A stretch of 64,000 bases of DNA from an uncultured Pseudohongiella sp. (GCA_951812715.1 OX638323.1:3266577-3330576), one strand, 5' to 3'. Shown: positions 45,440-55,844, numbered from the stretch's first letter. Notes: generated by a model from the sequence alone, not told the origin. Program-made: numbers and translations.

Positions 45440-46453
45440 TTGAAAAAAAGTTTGCTCATTATCGCATTACTGGCGGTTTTCGGCTCGATGGCTTACGCCC
45501 TGGTGGCGATGCACGACGAAAATGCGCGCCTGCGGGCGGACGTATCCGACTATCAGCGGCAATTGCGCGAACAGATCGAGATCGCCAACCAGCGCAGGCG
45601 GGAACTTAGCCAACGCGCCGATGATCTGCAACAGTATCTGGTGGACGCCAGAAACCAACTCAGCAGCTTGGGCGCTGAACTGGCGAATGCCCGCGATATG
45701 ATCAGCCCGGACTACGAGCGCCTGTTGCGGCAAGCGCGGGAGGAGGCTGCCAGGGAACTGCAAGCGGCGCCATCCCCGGGCGCGGCGCGGGTCATGACAG
45801 TGGACCCGGAAACCGCGAGAGCGGAAGCGGTTGCCCGAGTGCCGGAGCTGTATGGCGATTTCATGACCGATCTTGGCCTCGATGCGGACGAGCAGGAGCA
45901 GGTGATGTCCGCCCTGGTGGATTTTGAGGCCATGCGCTCACGGATGCGAGCCGATCTGCTTGCCGGCAATCTGACGCCGCAACAGGCGCTTGACCTGTTC
46001 GGCAGCGATGCCTTGCGGACAAATTTGGCCAATTTACTCGGCGCTGAGCAACTGGCCGAGTTGCAGCAATACAATCGTTTCCTGAATCAAGATTCGGCTC
46101 GCCTGCTCTATGGCGAGATGCTATCGCGCATGGGCGCCGCCCTGACCGGCGACGCCCAGCAACTGGCGCTGCAAACGCTGCTCGACGAACTCTATTCGGA
46201 AGCGAACAATTTCGGCGCCCTGGTAGGCCCCGACGGCAGCATGAGAACCGCATACAACAGTCAGTTGGCGGCCTATGATCGCGCTCGCGAGCAATTGCGG
46301 GGCCAACTCGGCCCGGAGCAATTGAACCAGCTTGATCGTTTCATCGATTCCCGTCGCAATGGCGTTGACCTGGTGCTCGAAGCTACCGTCGCGGAATCCG
46401 GCGGTCTGCGTCTGCGCAACGAGCGCGTCGCAGCCGAAAATCTGCCCAATTGA
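45440..46453 (+). CDS. Membrane-anchored periplasmic coiled-coil protein
   Basis: About 337 residues from TTG 45440 (MKKSLLIIALLAVFGSMAYA). One N-terminal membrane helix is followed by a coiled coil (residues about 30-90), then a helical domain rich in Leu and Gln (DLGLDADEQEQVMSALVDFE, LLGAEQLAELQQYNRFL, LDELYSEANNFGALVGPDG). The helical part resembles the many proteobacterial proteins with repeating helix-loop-helix units counted as unknown. It is divergent from putA and precedes the M16 protease gene by about 55 bases. Function unknown. Confidence 0.75.
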   Translation: MKKSLLIIALLAVFGSMAYALVAMHDENARLRADVSDYQRQLREQIEIANQRRRELSQRADDLQQYLVDARNQLSSLGAELANARDMISPDYERLLRQAREEAARELQAAPSPGAARVMTVDPETARAEAVARVPELYGDFMTDLGLDADEQEQVMSALVDFEAMRSRMRADLLAGNLTPQQALDLFGSDALRTNLANLLGAEQLAELQQYNRFLNQDSARLLYGEMLSRMGAALTGDAQQLALQTLLDELYSEANNFGALVGPDGSMRTAYNSQLAAYDRAREQLRGQLGPEQLNQLDRFIDSRRNGVDLVLEATVAESGGLRLRNERVAAENLPN

Positions 46454-46508
46454 GCCGGCGCCCAAACGCCACCGAACCTTTTCCAATTGATACCTTGAGA
46501 GCTAATTC

Positions 46509-49478
46509 ATGAATATTTTCAGTTACTTTGCGCGGTCCATCCTGCTTGGACCTGGACTGCTAGCGCTTGCCGCCTGCGGCGATCCGGCTTCAGCGCCGGA
46601 AACTTCCGCGCCGGCGGTGGAAACCGGCGTCGATTCGCCGGGCTATACGCGCATCAACGAAGCCAATCCGCTCGACCAGATGGATACCCATATCTATAGT
46701 CTGGACAACGGCCTGCTGGTCTATCTGACGGAGAATCACGAGGAGCCGCGATTCTACGCCGAAATCGCGGTGCGGGCGGGCAGCAAGCACGATCCCGCCG
46801 ACGCCACCGGTCTGGCGCATTATCTGGAGCACCTGCTGTTCAAGGGCAACCGCAACCTCGGTTCACTCGACTATGAAGCCGAGGCGCCGCACCTTGAGCG
46901 CATAGTAGAGCTATACGAAGAACATTTCGCGACCGAGGATCCCGAGCAGCGCGCGGCGATCTATGCCGAAATCAACGCTACCGCCCAGCAGGCGGCGCAA
47001 TACGCGGCCCCCAACGAACTCGACAAGCTGTATAACAGCATGGGCGCCAACGGTCTCAACGCGCATACTTCCAACGAAGAAACCGTTTACAAGGTCGGCC
47101 TGCCTGCAAACCGCTTGCGTCAGTGGGCGGAAATCGAATCCGACCGCTTCGTCAATCCGGTATTCCGCCTGTTTCACACCGAACTCGAAACGGTTTACGA
47201 AGAGAAGAATCGATCGCTCGATAATCGCGGCTTCATCATCTACGCCGCTCTGAACGAACTGTTGTTTCCGGAACACCCTTACGGTCAGCAGCCCACCATC
47301 GGCACGGTCGAGCATCTGAAGAACCCCTCCCTGGTCTACATCCAGGACTATTTCGATACCTGGTATGTGCCGAACAACATGGGCATCTTCATCAGCGGCG
47401 ATATCGACATTCCGTCCACGATCGAACTGATCGCCGAAAAGTTCGGCCACTGGGAGCCAAAAGACCTGCCCGAGGCCGGATCGTGGAACGATCCGCCCCT
47501 GGCCGGCACGCGCCGCGCCACCGTGCAATATCCCGGCGAGGAACAGGTACGGATCGCTTTCCCTACCGTGCCGTACGGCCATCCGGACATGGAGACCCTG
47601 GTGCTGGTCGATATGATTCTCAGCAATAGCACCGCCGGGCTCATCGACCTCAACCTGAACCAGCAGCAGCGGGTTTCCCAGGCTGGATCGTTCCCGACTT
47701 TCCTCAATGACGCGGGATATCAAGTGCTATATGGCGTACCCAAGCAGGAGCAGACTTTGGAAGAAGTCGAGCAATTGCTGCTCGAACAGATCGACATCGT
47801 CAAGGCGGGGGATTTCGAAGACTGGATAATACCGGCCATCGTCAACGACTTTGCCAGGTACGAGAAAGTCGAGCTCGAATACAACGAACTTCGGGTGGCG
47901 CAAATGCGCGACTCCTTCATTCGCGGCGTGGACTGGGATTACCAGGTAGCCGGACTTGAGCGCTTGAGCCAGTTGAACCGCGATGATGTCGTCGAAGTGG
48001 CCAACCGTTATTTCGGCGGCGATTTCGTGGCCGTGCGGCAGATCAACGCGCAGCACGAAGTGCCGTCGGTGGAGAAGCCGGTTATCGATCCGGTGGAAAT
48101 CGATTCCACCCGGCAGTCGGAATTCTTCGCGCGAGTGATGGCGATGGAATTCGATAGCATCGAGCCGGTATTCGTCGAGGCGGACCAGGACTATCGCATC
48201 CTCGACCTGGCCGATGGCGTGCAATTGTATTACGCGCCGAATCCGCTCAACGATTTGTTTGCCTTTTCCATCGATGTCGATACGGGCTCGGAAGAAAACG
48301 GCAAGTTGAACCTCGCGGCGGCGCTGATGGATGTCGCCGGCAGCGCCAGCATGAGCAACGAGGAGCTGCAAAAGGAATGGTATCGCATGGGCACCGATTT
48401 CGGTTTCCAGGTGGGGGAGAACTCTTCCAGTTTCAACCTGTCAGGCCTCGACGATCAGTTCGAGGACAGTCTGGCGCTGATGTTGGAACTCGTTCGCGCC
48501 CCGACCTCCGATGACAACACGCTGGAACAATTGAAAGGCATTATTCTCAAGGCGCGCCAGGATCAAAAACAGTCGCCGCCGGCTATTGCCCGCGCATTGT
48601 ATCTGTACAACCGCTACGGCGAGGAATCGCCCCTGCTGGAATCGCCGACCAGCGAGGAAATCCTGCAGTCCGGCCTGGATGAACTGCTGGACCTTCCCTC
48701 CGGCCTGCTTGATTATCAACAGACCATCGCCTATACCGGCTCGCTGCCGCTGGAAGACGTCGCCGAAATCCTGCGCCGCCATCTCCAGCTCGATAGGGAA
48801 TTGCAGGCGCCGCCCGAATATCGCTTTCGCCGGGTGCGCGAAATCGAAGAGAACGAACTCTACGTAGTCGATCAGCAAACGGCCCAGGCCCAGGTGCGGA
48901 TCGAGTTCGCCGACGGGGTATACGATGCGGACGACGACGTGCTGTCTTCGCTGTATACGAATTATTTCGGCAGCGGCATGTCCAGCGTGGTGTTCCAGGA
49001 ATTGCGCGAGGCGCGGGCGCTGGCGTATTCGGCCGCGGCGTTTTACTCCCAGGGCGGCCGCCTCAACAACCAGAACATCATGCTTGGCGTAATCGGCACC
49101 CAGACCGACAAGACCGCGGACGCCCTGACAGCCTTTGTCGACCTGATCGATAACATGCCGATCTCGAGCGAGCGCTTCGATGAGTCGCTGAATTCAGCGC
49201 TCAATCGCTACCGCACTTCCAAGTTGGGCTTTCGGCAAGTGCTTCGCGCGATTCGCGGCTGGGAACGGCTGGGTTTCGATGTTGATCCTCGGCGGCAGCG
49301 CTACGCGGAATTGCAGCAGGCGACCATCGACGACCTGGTGCAATTCCAGCAAGAGCATGTCAGGGATCGGGCCAAGCTGATCTCCATTGTCGGCGACCTT
49401 TCCGTTATTGACTTGGCGGAACTTGAACAATTCGGCCGGGTCCAACAGGTTCAGGTCGATGAACTGTTCGTGGACTGA
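46509..49478 (+). CDS. M16 family zinc metalloprotease, lipoprotein
   Basis: 989 residues with lipobox LLALAACGD. The inverted zinc motif HYLEHLLFKGN (HxxEH) and the downstream Glu in AEIESDRFVNPVFRL lie in the first of two M16 halves; the second half (from about 570) has no zinc motif, as usual for pitrilysin-type proteases. VYEEKNRSLDNRGF and LAYSAAAFYSQGG fit the family. It should cleave short peptides in the periplasm, tethered to a membrane. A 235-base gap separates it from the ABC operon. Confidence 0.93.
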   Translation: MNIFSYFARSILLGPGLLALAACGDPASAPETSAPAVETGVDSPGYTRINEANPLDQMDTHIYSLDNGLLVYLTENHEEPRFYAEIAVRAGSKHDPADATGLAHYLEHLLFKGNRNLGSLDYEAEAPHLERIVELYEEHFATEDPEQRAAIYAEINATAQQAAQYAAPNELDKLYNSMGANGLNAHTSNEETVYKVGLPANRLRQWAEIESDRFVNPVFRLFHTELETVYEEKNRSLDNRGFIIYAALNELLFPEHPYGQQPTIGTVEHLKNPSLVYIQDYFDTWYVPNNMGIFISGDIDIPSTIELIAEKFGHWEPKDLPEAGSWNDPPLAGTRRATVQYPGEEQVRIAFPTVPYGHPDMETLVLVDMILSNSTAGLIDLNLNQQQRVSQAGSFPTFLNDAGYQVLYGVPKQEQTLEEVEQLLLEQIDIVKAGDFEDWIIPAIVNDFARYEKVELEYNELRVAQMRDSFIRGVDWDYQVAGLERLSQLNRDDVVEVANRYFGGDFVAVRQINAQHEVPSVEKPVIDPVEIDSTRQSEFFARVMAMEFDSIEPVFVEADQDYRILDLADGVQLYYAPNPLNDLFAFSIDVDTGSEENGKLNLAAALMDVAGSASMSNEELQKEWYRMGTDFGFQVGENSSSFNLSGLDDQFEDSLALMLELVRAPTSDDNTLEQLKGIILKARQDQKQSPPAIARALYLYNRYGEESPLLESPTSEEILQSGLDELLDLPSGLLDYQQTIAYTGSLPLEDVAEILRRHLQLDRELQAPPEYRFRRVREIEENELYVVDQQTAQAQVRIEFADGVYDADDDVLSSLYTNYFGSGMSSVVFQELREARALAYSAAAFYSQGGRLNNQNIMLGVIGTQTDKTADALTAFVDLIDNMPISSERFDESLNSALNRYRTSKLGFRQVLRAIRGWERLGFDVDPRRQRYAELQQATIDDLVQFQQEHVRDRAKLISIVGDLSVIDLAELEQFGRVQQVQVDELFVD

Positions 49479-49713
49479 TACGGATTCCGCCGCGCCGCGG
49501 TAGCGCAAGCCCGGATCCTATTTTCGGCGAAATGATCGGTTTGTTCGCCGGCGCGGCGGAATGCGGTATTTCCTTTGCTGATGTCGGAAGCCGCGATGCT
49601 GGAGGATGAGCCTCGGGTCCGTGCCTGTAACCATGTTTCGCCGTATAGCGTTTCATCCTGGAAGAACTTCGGAAGGCGGCGTTTTTTACTGACCATGCAG
49701 CCGGGATTTCAAT

Positions 49714-50634
49714 ATGAATGAAGCAAATCCCGCGTTGCGCGTGCGCGGGCTGCGCAAACGCTATGGCGACGTTCCCGTGCTGCATGGAGTAGATCTGGAA
49801 CTGTCGGCGGCGGCCGTGTTGGGTCTGGTTGGCCTGAATGGCTCCGGCAAGACCACGACTATCGAATGCATCCTCGGCTTGCAGCGCTTTCAGGAAGGGG
49901 AGGTATCCGTGCTTGGGCGCGGACCGGCTGATCTGTTCCGCTTGCAAGGCGACGTGGTGGCAATTTTCGACAGCCCGAGCGTGCCGCCCCACCTGACCGT
50001 GCGCCAATGCCTCGAACACGCGCGCCGGCTTTGTCCGAGGCCGGTGCGCGACTGCGCCGAGGTCGAGCGTATGCTCGGCATCGAATCCTATACCCGCTAT
50101 CGTATCCGGCAACTATCGCTGGGCAACCGTCGGCGGGTCTCGATCGCCCAGGCGCTGCTTGGCGAACCGCGACTGATTCTGCTCGACGAGCCATTCAATG
50201 GTCTCGATGCCAGCGGCGTTGACCGGGTGCTCGAATTGATCGCCGATCTGAACCGGGAAACCGGCGCCGGTTTCCTGCTTTCCAGCCACCAGTTGCCTTA
50301 TCTGGAGCGGGTATGCAGCCATGTCGCCATTCTGCACGGCGGCCGCATTGCCGCGGCGGGAAAATTGCACGACCTGCTGGCGGATGTGGGCTCGCGGGTG
50401 ATCCTGCATAGCACCGAGCCCGATCTGGCATTGAAACTACTGGAAAACGACGCTCGCGTCATGGTGCTGGAAAATCACTCCGCCACCCATCTGATGTTGC
50501 GCTTGCGGGACTGGCGCAGCGATGAGCTCGTGGCTCACCTGGTGCAACACGAGATTCCGGTCTGCGAACTGGTCCAGCAGCGCGCATCGCTCGACAACCT
50601 GTTTCGGGAACTGACCGCCGGAGAGCGGAAATGA
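49714..50634 (+). CDS. ABC transporter ATP-binding protein
   Basis: 306 residues. Walker A LVGLNGSGKTTTIECILG, signature QLSLGNRRRVSIAQALLG (LSLGN instead of the common LSGGQ), Walker B LILLDEPFNGLD and switch SSHQLPYLERV. The C-terminal 80 residues are the extension common in ABC-2 exporters. The stop overlaps the permease start as ATGA. It heads a unit with a permease, a PDZ lipoprotein and an FG-GAP protein. Confidence 0.92.
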   Translation: MNEANPALRVRGLRKRYGDVPVLHGVDLELSAAAVLGLVGLNGSGKTTTIECILGLQRFQEGEVSVLGRGPADLFRLQGDVVAIFDSPSVPPHLTVRQCLEHARRLCPRPVRDCAEVERMLGIESYTRYRIRQLSLGNRRRVSIAQALLGEPRLILLDEPFNGLDASGVDRVLELIADLNRETGAGFLLSSHQLPYLERVCSHVAILHGGRIAAAGKLHDLLADVGSRVILHSTEPDLALKLLENDARVMVLENHSATHLMLRLRDWRSDELVAHLVQHEIPVCELVQQRASLDNLFRELTAGERK

Positions 50635-51488
50635 GCAATCTGCTGGCGATTCTGCGGCTGGAACTGTTCTTGTCCCGCTTCAGTCTCACGGCGAAAATCC
50701 TGGTTCTGGCGCCGGCGCTCGTTTGTCTGGCGCGATTTGCGCTGGTCTGGCTGAACCAGGCCGGACAACAGGCCCGCGCCAGCTTGATCGGCGCCGACGA
50801 GTTTGCTCTTGCCCAGGCGCAGAATGCCTATGGTCAATTCGTCGATGGCGTCAACACGGGCCTCACGATTCTGGCCCTGCTGCTGGCGGCGGCGGCCGCT
50901 TACGATTTCAGCAGCGAGCGCGATATCGGCTCGATCCGCCATGTGCTGATCCGGCGCGCCGGACGCGCCAGCATCGTACTGGCGAAATTGCTAAGACTGC
51001 ATATTCTGGGCGTACTTTCCCTGGGCCTGCTCGGTCTGGCGGCCTGGGCCGGCAGCGCGCTCATATGGGACTTTGGCCCGGTGGTCGAAGACGGTTTCGA
51101 GTTGATCAGCGAGCAAGAGATTCTTTATGAAATTCATCTTGGACTGCTGATGGCCGTCATTCCGCTGCCGGCCGTGATCGGCTTCGGCGTGCTGGTATCG
51201 GTGGCGGCCCAATCGGCGACCCAGGCAGTGACGGTGGCGCTCGGCGCCACTTTGGCCATGGATATCTTCAAGGCGCTGCTTGGGGAGCGCGCCTGGTATC
51301 TGTATGCGACATTTCATCCATCGGTGCTCGATCAATCGTATCTGCGGGAAGTATCGAGACTGGTGCGGGGATTCTCGGACGTGCTGGTGGAAGATCGGTT
51401 TTTTATCTACAACGGCTGGATACCCTTGGTCTCGGTGGTAGTATTTGTCGCTGCCGCCTTGCTGCTAGTCTCGCGGCGCGGGTTGTAG
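50631..51488 (+). CDS. ABC-2 type transporter permease
   Basis: 285 residues with about six membrane helices: an N-terminal one (TAKILVLAPALVCLARFALV), then LTILALLLAAAAAYDFSSER followed by DIGSIRHVLIRRAGR, as in ABC-2 permeases, and a C-terminal helix (WIPLVSVVVFVAAALLL). Between the first helices lies a short periplasmic loop. The PDZ gene starts three bases after its stop, so export and the PDZ protein are probably linked. Cargo unknown. Confidence 0.85.
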   Translation: MSNLLAILRLELFLSRFSLTAKILVLAPALVCLARFALVWLNQAGQQARASLIGADEFALAQAQNAYGQFVDGVNTGLTILALLLAAAAAYDFSSERDIGSIRHVLIRRAGRASIVLAKLLRLHILGVLSLGLLGLAAWAGSALIWDFGPVVEDGFELISEQEILYEIHLGLLMAVIPLPAVIGFGVLVSVAAQSATQAVTVALGATLAMDIFKALLGERAWYLYATFHPSVLDQSYLREVSRLVRGFSDVLVEDRFFIYNGWIPLVSVVVFVAAALLLVSRRGL

Positions 51489-51491
51489 GTC

Positions 51492-52433
51492 ATGTTGCGA
51501 TCGCTGACAATCATGTTTGCTGGTCTGGCCAGCGCTTGCGCGGTTTACGAGCCGGCGCGGCTGGCGCCGGCCATCAATCTGTCGCCGGAACAACTCAGCG
51601 TGCGGCCCGGCGATGCTCAACTGCTGGTGGATTTCGGTCTGGAAGTCGCGATCAATGAAAGCGATTCCCTCGCACAGGTAGAATTGCTGCCTGGCGTGCG
51701 CGTGGTCGACGCCGCGGCGAATGGCCCGGCCGATTCAGCCGGCATTCAGGCTGGCGACATCATTCTCGCTATCGACGAAATGGAGACCAATAGTCCCGAC
51801 GCCGTGCTTGCGATTCAGCGAATGCCGCACCGAAGCGAACCGTATACATTCACATTGCGGCGCAACACCGTTGTGCTTTCAGCCGACGTCAACGGCCGCG
51901 AAATCGTGGCCGTTGCCGGTCCTGGCGAACTGTACCGGGTCGATCCGATCGCGACCCGGGCTGGCTATGTCACGGAAATGATCGACGTCGCGGGGGAACC
52001 GTCCCGGGCCGGCGCCAGAGTAGTGAAACTCTTCCCCGGCAGTCCGCTGCCCGCCGCAGGCGTTAGCGAAGGGGAATGGATTCTGGCGCTTGACGGCGAT
52101 GGATTCGGTTCGGCCCAGGAACTGATCAACCGCCTCATTCGCGATCATGAACTTGGCGGCAAAATTGTCGTTGATGTGTTCGACGGCCAGTCGCTGCGCC
52201 GGGCGGAAGTGGAATTGTGGGATCCGGGCCGGCGCATCAGCCGTATTTCACTGGGGCCGGTATTGCAATATCGCTCAAGTCTGAACCCTGAAACCGCCAG
52301 CCTGGACATTCTGGATTTCTGGCTGTTTTCAGTGTACTCGTATTCCCGTAACGATGGCGAGCGATCCCATTCGATATTGGGCCTGTTAAATTTCAGCTCG
52401 GGATACGGCGAGTTGACGGAAGAAGCGCAATGA
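51492..52433 (+). CDS. PDZ-domain lipoprotein
   Basis: 313 residues with a probable lipobox (AGLASAC). Two PDZ-like domains are visible: one at about 65-120 (VVDAAANGPADSAGIQAGDI then ILAIDEMETNSPDAVLAIQ) and one at about 155-245 (VVKLFPGSPLPAAGVSEGEW then ILALDGDGFGSAQELINRL). No protease domain is present. It overlaps the next gene by four bases. It may bind the C-termini of envelope proteins handled by the exporter; this is inference from the operon. Confidence 0.8.
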   Translation: MLRSLTIMFAGLASACAVYEPARLAPAINLSPEQLSVRPGDAQLLVDFGLEVAINESDSLAQVELLPGVRVVDAAANGPADSAGIQAGDIILAIDEMETNSPDAVLAIQRMPHRSEPYTFTLRRNTVVLSADVNGREIVAVAGPGELYRVDPIATRAGYVTEMIDVAGEPSRAGARVVKLFPGSPLPAAGVSEGEWILALDGDGFGSAQELINRLIRDHELGGKIVVDVFDGQSLRRAEVELWDPGRRISRISLGPVLQYRSSLNPETASLDILDFWLFSVYSYSRNDGERSHSILGLLNFSSGYGELTEEAQ

Positions 52434-53977
52434 TCCCAGGTGGAATTCACCGGCTCTCGCTGGCGCTCGCGACGGCCGGACTTTGCGGCGCGGCTACCGT
52501 GGCCGCACAGAATTACACGGCGTTCGAATTGCAACGCGCCGAGAACTGGGACGATCTGATTGTCGAAGACGTCGACGGCGATGGCCGCGCCGACCTGTTG
52601 CTGGCCGAGTTCCGGCCCGGTATCGGCAGGGAACTGCTAATCCATTATCAGCAGCCGGACGGCGGATTCAACCCTGAACCCGCGCGGATCGAAATCAAGA
52701 GTGAAATCATTGCCATCGGCTTTGCTGATCTGCGTCCCGAGCCGGGCAAGGAATTGCTGCTCTTCGCCGGCGACGGCGTCTACAGTCTGGCCACGGGAAT
52801 ACCGGGTTACGCCGGCAATATTCGCCAGTTGTTCGCCTGGGAACTGATTGCCGCGTTGCCGGATCGGGAACGCGTACAATTCGTCCGCGATGTGACCGAC
52901 CTCGACGGCGACGGCAATGTCGATCTGTTGGCGCCGGGCGCCGAAGGATTCGGTTATTTTCGCGGGCTCGGCGAGGAACGATTTGAATTGGCCGCGGTAA
53001 TCCCGACGGAAAACCCCGACGTGCCACGGGCGGTGCGGGAAAATTTTGAAACCGATCTCAATGCGCGTCTGGAAATCAATGAGCAGCAGGGGATCGTCCT
53101 GGAGTTCCGCGCCGACACGCCGCGCCGGTTCGGCGATTTTATCGAGCAATGGGACGGGCTGCCGCGCCAGGCGTTGTTTCAGGCCGAACAATGGACGCCC
53201 GGCGCGCTGATTGCCCGCGTTAACGGCGATTCGCTGCAGGATATCGTCTATGTGAACCAGGGCGTCGACGGGCTGGGCAGGATCAACGTCCATTATCAGC
53301 AGTCTGGCAACGGGTTTCACGAACAGCCGGACTGGACTGCCGCAGTGGATACAAGAGGCGACTGGCAATTGACGCATCTTGATGACGACGGCCGCATCGA
53401 CCTGCTGCAATTGCTGGAGCAGGGCGATGACTGGGATGCCCGGCTATATCTTAATCAGGAGGGGGAGTTCGATCTGGATCGCCCCGATCAGGTGCTGCGC
53501 TTCGGCGGCTACGATCCGCGGATCGAGGCAATCCGGCTGCATGGCGAACCCGCGCTGGCCGTTACCTATTATGCGGCGCCAGCCCTGGAAGCAATCCGCA
53601 ATACTGGCATACAGCGGGTAACCATGCTCTATAGCGGCGATGGCGCCGGGCAAGGCCAGTTGTTCGCGCGCCGGCCCGCCATGCGCCTGGAGGAATCGTT
53701 TTCCGTGGACAATGTGCGCGGGCTGGCCGAACCCATTACCCTGGGCCATGATCTCGACGGCGACGGCCGCTCGGACGCGCTTTATGTGACCGAACGGGGC
53801 ACGCTGGCGGCGCGGCGAATTAACGACCGATTGCAGATCGAAAGCGAGAATTTTTGGGAATACATCTCGCCGCGATCCGTGTTTCAACTGGATGTGGAGC
53901 GGCTGAATGGGGATTCCGTGCCGGATCTGATTCTGCGCCACGGCACGGCGACCACGGTATTGGTGTCCGCGCCATGA
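52430..53977 (+). CDS. Secreted FG-GAP/VCBS-repeat protein 1
   Basis: 515 residues with a signal peptide ending TVAAQ. FG-GAP calcium-binding motifs occur several times: VEDVDGDGRADLLLAEF (about 45), VTDLDGDGNVDLLAPGA (about 160), a weak one at THLDDDGRIDLLQL, and GHDLDGDGRSDALYVTE (about 440). The spacing suggests a beta-propeller in the periplasm or outside. It starts inside the PDZ gene's last codons, so translation is coupled. No enzyme domain is visible. Confidence 0.85.
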   Translation: MIPGGIHRLSLALATAGLCGAATVAAQNYTAFELQRAENWDDLIVEDVDGDGRADLLLAEFRPGIGRELLIHYQQPDGGFNPEPARIEIKSEIIAIGFADLRPEPGKELLLFAGDGVYSLATGIPGYAGNIRQLFAWELIAALPDRERVQFVRDVTDLDGDGNVDLLAPGAEGFGYFRGLGEERFELAAVIPTENPDVPRAVRENFETDLNARLEINEQQGIVLEFRADTPRRFGDFIEQWDGLPRQALFQAEQWTPGALIARVNGDSLQDIVYVNQGVDGLGRINVHYQQSGNGFHEQPDWTAAVDTRGDWQLTHLDDDGRIDLLQLLEQGDDWDARLYLNQEGEFDLDRPDQVLRFGGYDPRIEAIRLHGEPALAVTYYAAPALEAIRNTGIQRVTMLYSGDGAGQGQLFARRPAMRLEESFSVDNVRGLAEPITLGHDLDGDGRSDALYVTERGTLAARRINDRLQIESENFWEYISPRSVFQLDVERLNGDSVPDLILRHGTATTVLVSAP

Positions 53978-54159
53978 GACAGGGCAGGTTCGCCAGCCAT
54001 CTGCTGAACAGCGCGCGGATTCTGTTCGATCTCGCATGCCTTCGCTGGCGCGAATTTCGGGTCTTCGCCAAATTCCAGTCTCGACATCCCAGCCGAGCCG
54101 TTCGGGTCACATATAGCAATGCTTTTTGTCGGCTTTACCGATCGATCCTCACCCACGCC

Positions 54160-55818
54160 ATGAACCGCTGGCTGATGCTGCTTTTTGTCTTGCCGCCGCT
54201 TGGCGCATCGGCGAATGACTGGCGCTTTCAATCCCAATCCCTGCGCCTCCCCGCCGAGACCGAAAACCTGGTGCTGGCCGACCTGGACGGCGACCAAAAG
54301 CGCGAACTCATTGCCGTGGTCGAGGACGAGCTTCGTATCTACCCGCAAGGCCCGGGCGGGTTCGATTTCGAGCAAGGATTCTTGCGCCTGCGATTCGAGG
54401 CGCGCGCGGCCGGCTGGGACATTGCCGGCGGTTTCGATGTCAACGGTCGGGCATCGATCGTCGCCTTGCTCGATGGCGACCGGGTACAAGCCTGGCATCT
54501 GCGCGACGGCGTCCTGAGCGAGCCTGAAATCTTGCTCTCGGGTCTAGGCGGGTTTCTCAGCCGCGGGGTCAACCGGCTGCATTTCGCGCGGGACGTCAAT
54601 GCCGATGGTTTGATGGATCTTGTGACGCCGGCGCCTGGCGCCCTGAACATTCATTTGCGCCGGGATGACGGTGGTTTCAGACGCGCGTTGCCGGTGCAAT
54701 CGGACATGCGCCTGCGCACCAATCTGAATTCCCGCGGCCTGTTCTGGCGCTCCGGGCAGGCGATTACAATCCCCGCCTTGCGATTGCGCGATCTTAACTC
54801 CGATGGCCACCCCGATCTGATTTCTGAAACCGATGAACTGCTGGCCGTGTTTCTGGCGGATCCGTCAAGTCCGCAGTACTTTCCAACCAGCCCTAGTTAC
54901 AGCGTCGATATCGCGGAAATCGAAGAGCGTCTCGGCGAGTTCGACGTGGATAATCTCGATTTTTCCAACTTGACCGGCATTCTGGCGCTGACCCACCAGG
55001 AAATGCTGGAAGATGTCGACGCCGATGGCGTCGACGATCTCGTGCTACGCGAAGGCGGCAAGATTTCCCTGTTCAGCGGTACCTCCGACGGCATGAATCT
55101 GGCGAGCCCGCGCCAGGTACTGCGCTCCGGCGGTAATGTATACGGCAGCTTGCTGCATGACGAAAACGAAGACGGCTTGACGGACTTGTGGCTGTGGCGG
55201 GTGGAATCGATCTCCCTGGGCGATGTATTCCTTTGGCTGGTGCTTTCGAGCGACATCGCGATTGAAGCGCTGATCTATCCCAATGACGGCGAACGCTTCG
55301 CCCGCCGCCCCAGTCGCAGAATCACGGTTTCCTTGCAGATCCCCTCCCTGATAGGACTGGCGGGAGACGTTCGCGAACTAAGCGAAGCAGCGGAGGCAAC
55401 CCGCAGCGTTGACCTTGTCTCCTCGGATACCGCTCATCTCGACAGCGATTTCGACAACCTCGACCTGCTTGTGCTGATGGATCGCCAACTCCAGGTGTTT
55501 TTCAACAGCATCCGCCCAGAGCCCGAGGAAACAGAATTTCTTGGCTCGCTGAACTATAGCCGCGAACGGGATGATTATCGTATCGACTTGCGCGCGATGA
55601 TCGATGAAGTCTCCATCGGCGAAAACCGGCATCTGCGCGAAGTGGAAGGGCGTAATGCGGATCTGAGTATCGATATTGGCGCCACCGCGGACCAGGCAGA
55701 AGTGCTGACCGCCGATGTTAACGGCGATGCCGCGGCGGATGTTTTTGTGCTTTCGCGCGGCGATGCCGGGATCATCAACGGTATGTTGCTACTCTCGGAA
55801 CCGGCCGGGGCGAATTAA
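54160..55818 (+). CDS. Secreted FG-GAP/VCBS-repeat protein 2
   Basis: 552 residues, starting at ATG 54160, which gives a signal peptide (LMLLFVLPPLGASA). Motifs: LADLDGDQKRELIAVVE, ARDVNADGLMDLVTPAP, LRDLNSDGHPDLISETD, EDVDADGVDDLVLREGG, DENEDGLTDLWLWRV and TADVNGDAAADVFVLSR. It is a diverged paralogue of the previous protein in layout. A 180-base gap separates them, so it may have its own promoter. The frame stays open upstream to 53854, but that only shadows the previous gene. Function unknown. Confidence 0.85.
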   Translation: MNRWLMLLFVLPPLGASANDWRFQSQSLRLPAETENLVLADLDGDQKRELIAVVEDELRIYPQGPGGFDFEQGFLRLRFEARAAGWDIAGGFDVNGRASIVALLDGDRVQAWHLRDGVLSEPEILLSGLGGFLSRGVNRLHFARDVNADGLMDLVTPAPGALNIHLRRDDGGFRRALPVQSDMRLRTNLNSRGLFWRSGQAITIPALRLRDLNSDGHPDLISETDELLAVFLADPSSPQYFPTSPSYSVDIAEIEERLGEFDVDNLDFSNLTGILALTHQEMLEDVDADGVDDLVLREGGKISLFSGTSDGMNLASPRQVLRSGGNVYGSLLHDENEDGLTDLWLWRVESISLGDVFLWLVLSSDIAIEALIYPNDGERFARRPSRRITVSLQIPSLIGLAGDVRELSEAAEATRSVDLVSSDTAHLDSDFDNLDLLVLMDRQLQVFFNSIRPEPEETEFLGSLNYSRERDDYRIDLRAMIDEVSIGENRHLREVEGRNADLSIDIGATADQAEVLTADVNGDAAADVFVLSRGDAGIINGMLLLSEPAGAN

Positions 55819-55844
55819 GCAAGCTCTGAGTTATCAAAGTTTCC

